Counted from the first letter of the stretch, positions 19,764 to 29,670 are shown. The stretch is DNA of 64,000 nucleotides from an uncultured SAR116 cluster alpha proteobacterium (GCA_902532475.1 CACAIE010000005.1:1-64000), one strand, 5' to 3'. Notes: generated from the letters alone by a model not told the origin. Program-made: numbers and translations.

Positions 19764-20426
19764 ATGACATTAAAAATTAATAGCGTTTGTCCAGATTTTA
19801 CTGCAAATACCACTGAAGGTGAAATTTCATTTCATGATTGGTTAGGTGATAGCTGGGGAGTATTATTTTCTCATCCTAAAGACTTTACACCTGTATGTAC
19901 AACTGAATTAGGATCTCTAGCCTCAATGAAAGATGACTTTGATAAAAGGAATGTTAAAGTAATTGGTTTAAGTGTTGACGGTGTTGATGATCATAATAAA
20001 TGGTTAGATGATATTGAAGATGTTTCAGGTACAAGGCCTAATTATCCAATAATTGCTGATGAAGATTTAAAAGTTGCTAAATTATTTAATATGTTAGAAG
20101 GAGATGCTGGATCAACTTCTATGGGAAGAACAGCTGTTGACAATGAAACCGTTAGGACTGTTTTTGTTGTAAGACCTGATAAAAGAATTGGTCTTTATTT
20201 AACATACCCAATGGCAACTGGAAGAAACTTCCATGAAATTCTTCGATCAATTGATTCTATGCAACTAACAGCTAACCACAAAGTTGCGACTCCAGCTAAT
20301 TGGCAAAAAGGAGATGATGTTGTTATATTACCAGCTGTAAAAAATGAAGAGGCTGAAAAAATATATCCAGATGGATGGGAAACAGTTAAACCTTACCTCA
20401 GAAAGGTTCCAGACCCTTCATCATAA
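19764..20426 (+). CDS. 1-Cys peroxiredoxin (Prx6 type)
   Basis: A 220-aa AhpC/TSA-family peroxidase. The peroxidatic Cys is in HPKDFTPVCTTELG (near residue 49), the Prx6 signature. No resolving Cys pair is visible, and the long C-terminal domain (LRSIDSMQLT...PANWQKGDDVVI) also fits Prx6. It reduces hydrogen peroxide and organic peroxides in the cytoplasm. A ribosome site (AAAGGG) precedes the ATG. It ends 30 bases before the convergent, broken DMT transporter gene. Confidence 0.93.
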   Translation: MTLKINSVCPDFTANTTEGEISFHDWLGDSWGVLFSHPKDFTPVCTTELGSLASMKDDFDKRNVKVIGLSVDGVDDHNKWLDDIEDVSGTRPNYPIIADEDLKVAKLFNMLEGDAGSTSMGRTAVDNETVRTVFVVRPDKRIGLYLTYPMATGRNFHEILRSIDSMQLTANHKVATPANWQKGDDVVILPAVKNEEAEKIYPDGWETVKPYLRKVPDPSS

Positions 20427-20651
20427 ATTGTAAATAATCAATAAAGTGAATTAATTTCATTTATTATCATTCACATTTATTAAGTAAATTCCAACACTTA
20501 CGAAAAGAAGAGATATTATAATTGAAATACTTATCTCTTCTTTCAAAATTACACAACCAAATATAACCCCGAAAATCGGTGCAAAAAAACTAAAGGATGC
20601 CATTGATGAGGCTGGATAAATTGACAGCACCCAAACCATGTCAGAAATCCT

Positions 20652-20686
<35 letters not shown>

Positions 20687-20881
20687 AATGATTAGTGGAT
20701 TTAATTCCCTAAAAAATAGCCAAAATAAACTGAAATAGGTAAAATTATAATACTAGAAACAATTAATTGATATATTAACTGCATTTCTGGAGTTGACTTT
20801 TTTAAATTTGATTTACGAACTATTAAAACAATTGCAGTCCATAAAAAACTTGAAAATAAAGCAAATGAATCTCCTAGTACA

Positions 20882-20891
20882 CCCCCCCCCC
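20882..20891. repeat. C10 homopolymer tract
   Basis: Ten consecutive C in a roughly one-third-GC background, also inside the broken EamA gene and at the point where the reading frame shifts. On the coding strand it reads as a Gly-rich stretch. Confidence 0.85.
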
Positions 20892-21356
20892 GCCAATTTT
20901 ATTTTTAGAGAAAAGAGCGATAAAAATAGCAACTATTTATAAGACAAAGCCTATTAACCTTTTTAAATTTAATTCTTTATCCTTAATTAAAAAATGAGCT
21001 GCTATACCTATCCAAACAGGCATTGAATAAATCAAAATTGAGGACCTAGTTACAGATGTATACTCGAGCGCATAAAATAGAAAAACAAATTCTATTCCGA
21101 ATAAGGCCCCACAAATTATACCAGGCAAAAGACTTCCATCACTAATAGACAACTTCTTTTTAAAGATAAAGCAAAACAATAGTACAGGAATGGCAGCTAA
21201 TATTGACCTTAGGCCCACTTGAAAAAGAGGATGTTTTCCAGTATTAACAATTTTAACCAAAGTTTGATTAAGTCCCAATAACATTGAAAATATGATTAAA
21301 ACCGATCCACCAATTAAATCAATTTTATTTTTTTTCCAATTTTTTACCGTTTACAT

Positions 21357-22397
21357 TTAATTACGAATAACATAATAGTATTTAATGTCTTTGTTTTCTT
21401 GTTTTTTCTTCATAATTTTTTCTTTATTTATCAAATAATTTAGGTGTGATTTTGCTTCGCAACTTGCAAAAAAAATATCGTGGTCATTTTTAATTTTGCC
21501 AAATAAAATTTCTGTCGCTTCTGAAACACTAATTGGCTTCTTGCTGATGGCCTTTAATAAGGTGTCTAATCTATTTCTATGATGTTTTATCAATGATAAT
21601 GCTCTTTTTGAGGGATCGGTGTAGGGATACTCGTGTCCTGGAAAAACTGACCAGTTTTTATCCATTTTTTGTTTAATTTTATTTAAGTATTTAAGGTATC
21701 CATCTAATACATTATTTTCATTATCATCTATACCAACTGATATATTTGGACTTATACGAGGCAGTAAAAAATCAAAGCATAAGTATATTTTTCTTTCTTC
21801 ATCATACAAACTTAATTGTGATGGTGAATGCCCTGTGTCAAATCTTCCTTTCCAAATACCTTTTTTAGTCTCTATAGTTAATGGATTTTCTATGCTGTTA
21901 ATCTCTGGTAGATGTTTGACCATCTTTTTAAAGCTATTACCTTGGTGTTTTACCCTCTCGATTAATTTTTTATCCAATCCAAATTCTTTGTAATTTTGTG
22001 ATAGAAGTTTTCCATACTCTATATCTGTATATAACATTATTTTTTTTATTCTTCGTAATTCTATTTTAGGAGCAAAGACTTTTAAATTTAATTTTTTAGA
22101 TAAAAACTTTGATGCCCCAATATGATCGGGGTGATGGTGGGTTATGATTATTTTCGACAAGCTTAATGTCGGTGATATGTTTTCTATAATTTCTCCCCAG
22201 CATTTTCTTGTCAATCTATTATCTATTCCTGTATCAATTATTACTAGACCGTCATTACTATTAATTGCATAAATGTTCACATGATCTAATCTAAAGGGTA
22301 ATGGGATTCTCGCCCAATACAGATCTTCTGTTATCTTTGAAAATCTATTTTTCATGGGATTTTTAATCTTTATTTTGTTTAATTTACTATTTCCCAT
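21357..22397 (-). CDS. Metallo-beta-lactamase-fold hydrolase
   Basis: A 346-aa protein with the metal motif THHHPDHIGAS near residue 87, then DTGHSPSQLSLYD, CFDFLLPR and FPGHEYPY, which complete the binuclear site. The C-terminal region (RLDTLLKAI...SEATEILFG) resembles the helical domain of the LACTB2-like / glyoxalase-II-like subgroup. The substrate cannot be told. Its ATG overlaps the trmL stop by 11 bases, so it belongs to the operon 23216-21357. A later Met at residue 15 is an alternative start. Confidence 0.85.
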   Translation of the reverse strand: MGNSKLNKIKIKNPMKNRFSKITEDLYWARIPLPFRLDHVNIYAINSNDGLVIIDTGIDNRLTRKCWGEIIENISPTLSLSKIIITHHHPDHIGASKFLSKKLNLKVFAPKIELRRIKKIMLYTDIEYGKLLSQNYKEFGLDKKLIERVKHQGNSFKKMVKHLPEINSIENPLTIETKKGIWKGRFDTGHSPSQLSLYDEERKIYLCFDFLLPRISPNISVGIDDNENNVLDGYLKYLNKIKQKMDKNWSVFPGHEYPYTDPSKRALSLIKHHRNRLDTLLKAISKKPISVSEATEILFGKIKNDHDIFFASCEAKSHLNYLINKEKIMKKKQENKDIKYYYVIRN

Positions 22398-22869
22398 TAA
22401 AAGGTTCTGAGTTTATGAAGTTATTTTGTTTCCAGGCCTCGAACAACACTATGCTAACAGCATTGCTTAAATTTAAACTTCTTGAATTCTTTATCATAGG
22501 AATGAACAGTTTATTTTTTTCTTGAAAGCCATTTAATATATCTTTTGGTAATCCTTTGGTTTCAGATCCAAATAGAATTGCATCTCCTTCATTAAATTTA
22601 TTATCGTTATATGAAATTTTACCAAATTTAGAAATGGCATATATATTTTTACTTCGTAATTTTTTGATGCAAGTATTTAAGTCTTCATGTAATGTTAAAA
22701 TTGAATGGCTATGATAATCTAGGCCTGCTCGCCTATATGACTTTTCATCAATTTCAAAACCTAATGGCTTAATTAAATGTAATTTTGAACCTGTATTTGC
22801 ACATAGCCTAACAATATTGCCTGTATTTGGAGGTATTTGGGGATTAAATAAAATTATATTATACATCAA
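22387..22869 (-). CDS. trmL: tRNA (cytidine(34)-2'-O)-methyltransferase
   Basis: A 160-aa SPOUT-superfamily methyltransferase. It has the N-terminal signature LFNPQIPPNTGNIVRLCANTG, the motif LFGSETKGLP and the trefoil-knot end MIKNSRSLNLSNAVSIVLFEAW. It modifies the wobble base of tRNA-Leu isoacceptors. It overlaps the upstream gene by ATGA and the downstream MBL gene by 11 bases. Confidence 0.95.
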   Translation of the reverse strand: MMYNIILFNPQIPPNTGNIVRLCANTGSKLHLIKPLGFEIDEKSYRRAGLDYHSHSILTLHEDLNTCIKKLRSKNIYAISKFGKISYNDNKFNEGDAILFGSETKGLPKDILNGFQEKNKLFIPMIKNSRSLNLSNAVSIVLFEAWKQNNFINSEPFNGK

Positions 22870-23216
22870 ATTTTCATTGAACGAATTAAACTAATTAACT
22901 CATTTTCATTTTTTAAATTATTTATTGTTTTTTTATCTATTAATATTTTATGATTATTTTCATTTTTTATAAAACAGCATGGGATTTCATTTACAAATTT
23001 ACTTAAATTATTTCGTTTCAAGTCATCTATATAAATAAAAGATATTTTAACTTTGTAATCACTTATAAATTTTTTCCATCTTTCATTTTTTTTATAAGTA
23101 TGAGTAATCGAGCATAGGTTACATGAGTAGGTTGTGGGAGATAAAGATTTATGTAGAAAATCAATGATTCCGTTGATAAATCCTTTTCTGGCATTATAGC
23201 AAAAAATTAATTCCAT
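22866..23216 (-). CDS. Uncharacterised 116-aa protein with a CNLC motif
   Basis: Starts MELIFCYNARKGFINGIIDFLHKSLSP and contains TYSCNLCSITH. Such short proteins with a CxxC in this position occur as hypothetical proteins in Proteobacteria and Bacteroidetes. The CxxC and the thioredoxin-like pattern of strands suggest a redox or metal-binding role, which is inference only. No signal peptide. It heads a three-gene minus-strand operon with trmL (ATGA overlap). Confidence 0.65.
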   Translation of the reverse strand: MELIFCYNARKGFINGIIDFLHKSLSPTTYSCNLCSITHTYKKNERWKKFISDYKVKISFIYIDDLKRNNLSKFVNEIPCCFIKNENNHKILIDKKTINNLKNENELISLIRSMKI

Positions 23217-23315
23217 AAGCTTATATATACTTTTTATTTGTTAGTATCATTAAAATATTATATTGTTTTTTCAGCATTATAGTATAATGAAATCTATTCT
23301 TTGATATTTTCTTGT

Positions 23316-24290
23316 ATGAATAATTTTAAACACTATTTTTTTATTTTCTTTGTTTTTGTGTTTCTTAATCCAACTTTTGGAAGTGAAAGCTTTGAAGTTA
23401 TTGAATTACACTCATCCAATGTAGATTTAATTCCAAATTATAAAGGTGATCCCCCATTAAAAAATTTAAAGTTCTTATCCGGATTAGAAATTAAAGGTAA
23501 CCATTTTAAATTTGGAGGTCTATCTGGTTTAGTTTTATCCTCTAACTTTGATTTCTTTTCTGTCAGTGATAAAGGTTACTGGATTAAAGGAAAATTAGAT
23601 TTTAATAAAGAATTTAAATTAAAATCACTTTCCAATGTAACTATGGGTTATTTAAAAGATGAAAATAACGTTCCTTTCAATCATAAAAGTAATTCTGATG
23701 CAGAATCTATAGAAATTTATAATGATAAATTTATTATTAGTTTTGAAAGAAACCACAGAGTATTATCATACGATTCATTAAATAGTAATTCGGAAACCCT
23801 GATAAACTTTAATCAATTATCTCATCTTCCAAATAATGGCGGGATTGAATCAATGTCTCCTTTGAAGGATTCATCTTTACTACTTTTATCGGAAGACCTT
23901 GTTATAGGAAATGATAAACTCGTAGGTTTTAGATTTTATAATCATGAAATGGAACAATTGCTTTTTAAGAAAACAGGCACCTACAAACCAACAGATATTG
24001 CAAGTCTTCCTTCAGGAGATCTTTTACTTTTAGAAAGAAGTTTTACACCAATAAAAGGTGCATCCGCTAAAATTTCTCTAATTAAGTTCGATGATTTATT
24101 TTCTAAATCATTAATAGAACCAATACATTTAGACACCATATCTCCTCCTATGACAGTAGACAACTTTGAAGGTATTTCATACTTAAGTTTAAAAAATGGT
24201 GGTTACCATATTTTTATATTATCTGATGATAATTATCGGTCAACTCAGAGAACACTATTGATGCAATTCTATTGGGATGGAAAAGTTTAA
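23316..24290 (+). CDS. Exported esterase-like / phytase-like beta-propeller protein
   Basis: A 324-aa protein from the ATG at 23316, starting with a Sec signal peptide (HYFFIFFVFVFLNPTFGS). The mature part has the pattern GLEIKGNHFKFGGLSGLVLSSN, SVSDKGYW, NSDAESIEI and DNFEGISYL. These are the hallmarks of the bacterial 'esterase-like activity of phytase' family (PF13449). Probably periplasmic. An earlier TTG (23301) is in frame but would place extra residues before the signal peptide. Its stop is within 4 bases of the convergent amidase end. Confidence 0.75.
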   Translation: MNNFKHYFFIFFVFVFLNPTFGSESFEVIELHSSNVDLIPNYKGDPPLKNLKFLSGLEIKGNHFKFGGLSGLVLSSNFDFFSVSDKGYWIKGKLDFNKEFKLKSLSNVTMGYLKDENNVPFNHKSNSDAESIEIYNDKFIISFERNHRVLSYDSLNSNSETLINFNQLSHLPNNGGIESMSPLKDSSLLLLSEDLVIGNDKLVGFRFYNHEMEQLLFKKTGTYKPTDIASLPSGDLLLLERSFTPIKGASAKISLIKFDDLFSKSLIEPIHLDTISPPMTVDNFEGISYLSLKNGGYHIFILSDDNYRSTQRTLLMQFYWDGKV

Positions 24291-25699
24291 TTTATTGGGT
24301 CTATCGGTATTGGGTTATCAATATTCAAACATTGTTCTATAAATCTGGCATAAGATAATAAATTTGCCTCATCTTTGCATTTTGATATTAATTGCACACC
24401 TATGGGAAGTTTATCTTTTGAAAACCCTGCTGGCAGAGATATAGCGGGTGAACTTGTTAGCGTTATTGCAGAAACTATATTTAGCCACTCAACATAATTT
24501 GAAAACTCAACACCATTACATTCTCTAACATACCTTTCCTTAACTGGAAATGGCGTTACAATAGTAGCTGGGCATATCAGCAAATCGTATTTATCAAAAA
24601 AGTTTTGCATTCTATTGAACATATTAACTCTTTGATTTTGAGCATAAGATATTTCTTCCATTGATAATTTCATACCTTCCTCTATGTTCCATATAATTTC
24701 AGGTTTAAGAAGTTTTTTATTATTTATATATTGTGATTTTAAGTTTACATAAAATGTTAAAGATCTTAATATCTTGCTTGTAACAGGGGCTTCTTTTAGA
24801 TCAGGGTGTGATTCTTCAACTATTAAGCCATGCTTTTCTAATGTTTTTCCTACATCCAAAATAACATTCTGTATTTCTGGATCTACTGGCGGTAAACCTA
24901 GGTCTCTACTAATTGCTATTTTTCTTGGCTTATTATTAGATTTTGCGTATGAAAGATAACTTTCATCTGGTTTAATTTGTGAAACTGGATCTCTGTAATT
25001 TTCTCCACTCATTGCATCTAAAAAAAATGCTAGGTCTAAAACATTTCTAGCCATTGGACCATTCACTCCAAGCGTTCCATCTAGAATCCCTGATGGTGTA
25101 CTTGCTATTCTTCCTGGAGAAGGACGCATGCCTACTACACTACAGAAACTTGCTGGATTTCTTAAACTTCCTCCCATATCTGACCCATGTGCAACCCATG
25201 CCATTCCGGTTGAAAGGGCTACTGCAGCACCTCCTGATGATCCTGCCGCTGATTTTGTTGTGTCCCATGGATTAAGTGTATATCCAAACACTTCATTAAA
25301 TGTATTTGCTCCAGCACCAAATTCTGGTGTATTAGTCATTGCATATATAATACCACCTTTACTCTCAATATTTTTTACCAAAATGTCTGAGTTTTCTGCA
25401 ATTCTTTCTTTAAAAATTGGAGAACCACTTGTGCATCTGACACCAGAAACATCTGTCAAATCTTTAATAGGAATGGGAAGACCCTGCAGCATTCCTCTAT
25501 TTTTAATGTCCTTTTCTATTAAAATTTTTGCATTAACTTCAGCTCTTTCAAAACATAATGTAACTAAAGCATTTACTTTTTTGTTTACACTTGAAATTCT
25601 TTTTTGAAGTGATGAAAGACAGTCTAATGGTGAAATTTCTTTTGACTTTAAAAGTTTTATTATTTCTAGAGCATTTAATTGGTATAAATCCATGTCCAA
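24287..25699 (-). CDS. Amidase-signature hydrolase
   Basis: A 470-aa amidase-signature enzyme. The Ser-cisSer-Lys triad is visible: Lys in LPIPIKDLTDVSG, Ser in AAGSSGGAAVAL and the nucleophile Ser in GSDMGGSLRNPAS. Length is typical. The family includes GatA, aryl-acylamidases and nylon-type amidases. Nothing nearby identifies the substrate, and gatB/gatC are absent here, so it is not called GatA. It is only 33% or so GC, like its neighbours. A second, different amidase gene lies at 45399-46643. Confidence 0.88.
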   Translation of the reverse strand: MDMDLYQLNALEIIKLLKSKEISPLDCLSSLQKRISSVNKKVNALVTLCFERAEVNAKILIEKDIKNRGMLQGLPIPIKDLTDVSGVRCTSGSPIFKERIAENSDILVKNIESKGGIIYAMTNTPEFGAGANTFNEVFGYTLNPWDTTKSAAGSSGGAAVALSTGMAWVAHGSDMGGSLRNPASFCSVVGMRPSPGRIASTPSGILDGTLGVNGPMARNVLDLAFFLDAMSGENYRDPVSQIKPDESYLSYAKSNNKPRKIAISRDLGLPPVDPEIQNVILDVGKTLEKHGLIVEESHPDLKEAPVTSKILRSLTFYVNLKSQYINNKKLLKPEIIWNIEEGMKLSMEEISYAQNQRVNMFNRMQNFFDKYDLLICPATIVTPFPVKERYVRECNGVEFSNYVEWLNIVSAITLTSSPAISLPAGFSKDKLPIGVQLISKCKDEANLLSYARFIEQCLNIDNPIPIDPIN

Positions 25700-25797
25700 A
25701 TTAAATTTTGTTTATATTAATGTTATCATTTTGTTTGTATTGATTTTAAGATATATTATATTTCATTCGAATCTACTTTTTTTTCTGGGCAATATAA

Positions 25798-27141
25798 ATG
25801 AGCATAAGAAGCAAATCTGAATTTATTATTTCAGGAGACGTTTTGTCTGTCTTAATGTCTCTAATTATTCCTATGTCTGTTGGTATGTTTGCACTTCTTG
25901 TTATTAATCTTGTTGATGCTTTTTATATTGGTAAATTAGGTGTTTTGCCCCTTTCAGCCATATCGTTTGCTTTCCCAGTTTTATTTACAATCATGAGTTT
26001 TAACATTGGTATTGCAATTGGTGCTTCGGCATCTATTTCAAAATTCATTGGCCAACGCGATTTGTATAAAGCAAAAATTACTATCACTAATATATTTATA
26101 CTAATTTTTACTCTAATGTGCTTTGTTTCTCTTTTATGTTTTTGGTATAATTCCCAAATCTTTATTCTATTTGGAGCTGATGGAAACACACTTATTCTAA
26201 TCCAAAGCTATATGTCGACCTGGTATATTGGTTCTCCCTTCTTTGCCTGCCTCGTTATTGGAAATTCAATTTTAAGAGCAAATGGTGATAGCACAACTCC
26301 TAGCTTGATAATAATAGCAACCTCTGGAATTAACGCAATTTTGGACCCTATTCTTATCTTTGGGTTTGGTCCAATCGATCCCATTGGAATAAAAGGCGCA
26401 GCAATTGCTACTACTATTTCTTATATAATTGGAATGAACCTCATGATTGCTTCTATTAGCAAAGTAGGATTATTATCACTCCCTGATAGAAGTTTAAATA
26501 CATTGATTAAATCTTGTTTCCCTATATTAATTATTGGGTTGCCGGCTGCTTTCGCAATGATGCTCAACCCAATCGTACTAGGATATATAAATAAATTGGT
26601 ATCTTCTCACGGTTCAGAGGCAGTAGCAGCTTTCGGCGTGGGATTAAGAATTGAATCATTAGCAACAGTTGGAATCATTGCTATTTCCTCATCACTCACA
26701 CCTTTTATTGGACAAAATTTAGGTGCAAATAAATTAGATAGGATTAATAAAGCAATAAACTATTCGGTTTTACTTAGTGCAATTTGGGGGTTAATAGTAG
26801 CTATACCTTTAATAATCTTTAATCAACAATTCTCAAGCTTATTTACTTCTGATATTACAGTGCAAAACTTATTAATCAATTACTTAAAAATAATTTCATT
26901 GAGTTATATATTTTGGGGATGGGCAAACATTGCTAGCGCAGCATTTAATGGTTGTCAAAAACCCTCTTATGCAACCATAATATTTCTGTCAAGGCTGTTT
27001 ATAATCACAATACCCTTCGTTATAATTGGCAATAATCTTTATGGGCTATTTGGGATTTTTTTGGGTATAGCATTATCAAACATAACTTCTGGGGTATTAT
27101 CAATTATATTCACTAAATATACAACGGCTTTATATAATTAA
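25798..27141 (+). CDS. MATE-family efflux transporter
   Basis: A 447-aa inner-membrane protein with twelve predicted TM helices in two homologous halves. Family signs include VDAFYIGKLGVLPLSAISFAFP and a second-half repeat (EAVAAFGVGLRIESL...LTPFIGQNLGA). It exports cationic or other small compounds using Na+ or H+ gradients; the substrate is unknown. Divergent from the amidase gene, convergent with the dioxygenase gene. Confidence 0.9.
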   Translation: MSIRSKSEFIISGDVLSVLMSLIIPMSVGMFALLVINLVDAFYIGKLGVLPLSAISFAFPVLFTIMSFNIGIAIGASASISKFIGQRDLYKAKITITNIFILIFTLMCFVSLLCFWYNSQIFILFGADGNTLILIQSYMSTWYIGSPFFACLVIGNSILRANGDSTTPSLIIIATSGINAILDPILIFGFGPIDPIGIKGAAIATTISYIIGMNLMIASISKVGLLSLPDRSLNTLIKSCFPILIIGLPAAFAMMLNPIVLGYINKLVSSHGSEAVAAFGVGLRIESLATVGIIAISSSLTPFIGQNLGANKLDRINKAINYSVLLSAIWGLIVAIPLIIFNQQFSSLFTSDITVQNLLINYLKIISLSYIFWGWANIASAAFNGCQKPSYATIIFLSRLFIITIPFVIIGNNLYGLFGIFLGIALSNITSGVLSIIFTKYTTALYN

Positions 27142-27165
27142 TTTTTGTAATTTTTTGTAAACTTT

Positions 27166-28269
27166 TTAATTGATCCCAAACATTCTACAAGAACTTTCAA
27201 AGTCTTCTTTATTTATATAACAGCCAGCCATTTTTCTTTTACCTTTAAACTCACTTCTTCCATGAAGTATTCTCCAATTATTAAAAATAAGCATTTGACC
27301 AGGCTTCAAAATTTTTCTCCATTGCATAGAATTTTCGTTTGCAAGCTTATCAAACAATCTTATTGAACCATAAAAGGCTTGAATTTGATTGTTTGGCAAT
27401 CTAAAATCACTTCTATCATAATTATTAAAACTAACTTGTATAAGTTTATCACCTTTATCTAATTTGAATACAGGTCGTCTAGCTATTAATTCTACACCAT
27501 CTCCCAAATACCTTCCAGGCACATCAACCTTGGTTAATACATTAAAATAGTTGCTTTCTGTTTGTTTAATAATTTCGGCTATTTTAAACCCATCAACCAT
27601 AATTGATTCTCCACCTTCTGCATCATAATCACAACATAATAGTAATTGTAAACCAGGGGCATCATGATTATAAGTTCCGTCCGTATGGGGTCTCAACTCT
27701 TCTTGAGTATATGCGCTATCAGCCATTCCAGAATTAGATTCAAAGCTCCAAAGTCCTCCAAAAATTGAATTTCGTACATAACCTATTTCATTCGCTATAT
27801 ATTCAACACTAGTCATGTTTTTTGGACAATTTTCAATTATTGAAAATCCATAAGATGAAATTGTCTTTAGAAGAGTTTTCATCCCTTCTCTTTTTAGGAT
27901 TGTTTTATAATTGATTGTTATAAATGTTTCATGAAGCATACCTTTATCCCAAACAAAATCAATATTTTTAAGTGAGTTCGTACCCAATCTATTTGCATAG
28001 AGAAAATCAGCTGAATAACTTACGGATTCTTCCATGTCAGGCCATTTTACTTCAATTTTTTTATTATCATTTAAAAATTTAAATTCTGAAATCTTTATTT
28101 CAGGATCTAACAAAGCAGTAAAAACTGTTCTCTGATTACTTCTAGAATCCCAATTTTTAGAATCTTTGCAATGATCTCTAAGCCAAATATAAGGAAAGCA
28201 ATCCTTAAACCCATTTTCAAAAACTATATCTAAACTATTTTCAGATAATGAAGCACTACTAATATTCAT
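27166..28269 (-). CDS. Gamma-butyrobetaine-hydroxylase-like Fe(II)/2-oxoglutarate dioxygenase
   Basis: A 367-aa two-domain protein. Residues 1-100 form the GBBH-like N-terminal domain (PYIWLRDHCKD, then TALLDPEI). The TauD/TfdA-type catalytic domain has the Fe ligands in RPHTDGTYNHDAPG (HxD) and the distal His in WRILHGRSEF, with the 2OG Arg in KGKRKMAGCY. This architecture is shared by gamma-butyrobetaine and trimethyllysine hydroxylases, so a trimethylammonium substrate is plausible. No other carnitine gene is present, so the substrate is uncertain. Confidence 0.87.
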   Translation of the reverse strand: MNISSASLSENSLDIVFENGFKDCFPYIWLRDHCKDSKNWDSRSNQRTVFTALLDPEIKISEFKFLNDNKKIEVKWPDMEESVSYSADFLYANRLGTNSLKNIDFVWDKGMLHETFITINYKTILKREGMKTLLKTISSYGFSIIENCPKNMTSVEYIANEIGYVRNSIFGGLWSFESNSGMADSAYTQEELRPHTDGTYNHDAPGLQLLLCCDYDAEGGESIMVDGFKIAEIIKQTESNYFNVLTKVDVPGRYLGDGVELIARRPVFKLDKGDKLIQVSFNNYDRSDFRLPNNQIQAFYGSIRLFDKLANENSMQWRKILKPGQMLIFNNWRILHGRSEFKGKRKMAGCYINKEDFESSCRMFGIN

Positions 28270-28361
28270 CTTTTTACACTCTTAATTAGATAATTAAATT
28301 AATAGTACAATGAATCAAATTTTCAAATTTATCTAGAAAATTTTATATAATTAACAAATTA

Positions 28362-28454
28362 TTATTTTGAATTATTTATAACACATTCCCCAGCCCATCC
28401 AGAGCAGAAAAAAGTATTAAAATGGTTATAGTTATCAATAATATTTGATGACAT
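28362..28454 (-). CDS. Possible 30-aa small protein
   Basis: A short ORF, ATG at 28454, ending FFCSGWAGECVINNSK. It has two Cys six residues apart (CSGWAGEC). It sits in the 324-bp gap upstream of the dioxygenase gene on the same strand. The local run of C and G in an otherwise AT-only spacer is the only reason to suspect it. No clear ribosome site. The rest of the spacer (28270-28593) shows nothing else convincing. Confidence 0.25.
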   Translation of the reverse strand: MSSNIIDNYNHFNTFFCSGWAGECVINNSK

Positions 28455-28593
28455 TATGATATCAAATGTTAAACAACCCAAAACTATTATTAAAAGAATA
28501 AATATTGGGCTAGTATTAGAAAAATTATTCATAAACCCTCCTATTCATATTATATATATGATTATTAATTCCTTAATTTTCAAGAGGGTTTTT

Positions 28594-29010
28594 ATGCCTG
28601 ATACTTTACTTACAGTTTTTATAAGCATGGCTTATTTTATTTTTTTGACTTTCCTGCCATATTTTATTTGGATATCTGATGGTGGGATTACTCTTAAAGA
28701 TCTTTTATATAACCGTCACCAATTGCAAGAAGAGCCATCAAAAGTGAAAATAGCAAATTTAGCCTTAGAAAACTATAAAGAAACATATCCTATATTTCTT
28801 GGGTTGTCGATTTTAGGAATAGTCATGGGAATACCCATACAATACTCTGCAGCTACTTGGATGATACTGAGATTTTTTCATACTCCTTGCTATCTCTTAC
28901 AATGGAACTGGTTTAGGATGTTGACATGGATATTATCCATAATTTGTCTATTTTGGATGACCTTTCAAATTATTAACCTTAATCGATTAACTATGTTCAG
29001 CCATTTTTAA
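28594..29010 (+). CDS. MAPEG-family membrane protein
   Basis: A 138-aa protein with four TM segments. The motif ANLALENYKETYPIFLGLSIL matches the MAPEG (membrane-associated, eicosanoid and glutathione metabolism) signature with the conserved Asn-x-x-Glu region. I chose the ATG at 28594 because a good ribosome site (AGAGGG) lies 5 bases before it and MAPEG proteins are about 130 aa. A longer frame from 28456 adds a non-homologous basic leader. Function in bacteria is usually unknown. Confidence 0.72.
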   Translation: MPDTLLTVFISMAYFIFLTFLPYFIWISDGGITLKDLLYNRHQLQEEPSKVKIANLALENYKETYPIFLGLSILGIVMGIPIQYSAATWMILRFFHTPCYLLQWNWFRMLTWILSIICLFWMTFQIINLNRLTMFSHF

Positions 29011-29083
29011 TTAATTATTTAATTTTTTTACAATTTATACGTTAATATATATTATTCTCTAAACTATTTAGGATTTAAGAGAC

Positions 29084-29632
29084 ATGAAATTAGTGGGTTA
29101 TGCAAGAGAAGGCAAGTCTAGAGAAACACTTGATGCTCAAATAACTTCTCTTATGGATTATGGGTTAAAACTTGATAATATTTTTAAAGAAAGAAGATCT
29201 TATTTGGACGGCGAAAGGCCTGTGCTTAGTGAATGTATTAATACACTAGAACCTAGAGACACTCTTGTCGTAACCAGTTTAAATCAAATCGCAAAAAGCA
29301 TTAACCATCTCACGCATTTAAAATCTTCTCTCGAAGAAAAGGAAGTTGATTTTATTGTCATCAATCAAGGGATAGACACATCAATAAAACAAAATTTAGA
29401 TCTATTTTCAATGATAACGATTTTCTCTGAGTTTGAAATGAACTTAAGGCTTGAAAGACAACTGGAAGGCATCCAAAAAGCTAAGGAAAGTGGTGTCAGG
29501 TTTGGAAGAAAACCAATAGATAACAGAGTAATTCAAAATGTTAAAAAGTTGTTTTTGGATGGAATGAGTGTAGGGCAAATATCTATAAAGCTTGCTTTGG
29601 GAAGATCCACAATCTATAGATTACTGAAATAA
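29084..29632 (+). CDS. Resolvase/invertase-family protein lacking the catalytic serine
   Basis: A 182-aa protein that aligns end to end with small serine recombinases such as gamma-delta resolvase. It has the N-terminal catalytic fold, the long E helix (SEFEMNLRLERQLEGI) and a C-terminal helix-turn-helix (MSVGQISIKLALGRSTIYRLL). The conserved YARVS is YAREG here, so Ser10 is Gly. The LDRLGR motif is LNQIAK, so Arg68 and Arg71 are Gln and Lys. It is likely unable to recombine but may still bind DNA. No inverted repeats or transposase are adjacent. Confidence 0.85.
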   Translation: MKLVGYAREGKSRETLDAQITSLMDYGLKLDNIFKERRSYLDGERPVLSECINTLEPRDTLVVTSLNQIAKSINHLTHLKSSLEEKEVDFIVINQGIDTSIKQNLDLFSMITIFSEFEMNLRLERQLEGIQKAKESGVRFGRKPIDNRVIQNVKKLFLDGMSVGQISIKLALGRSTIYRLLK

Positions 29633-29670
29633 AATTTTAAATTAAAAAATTTTAGTTTCAAAATCAAAAT

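Noticed and set aside
24287-25699. GatA (Glu-tRNA amidotransferase subunit A)
   Set aside because: No gatB or gatC in the window and the surroundings are accessory genes; the general amidase call is safer.
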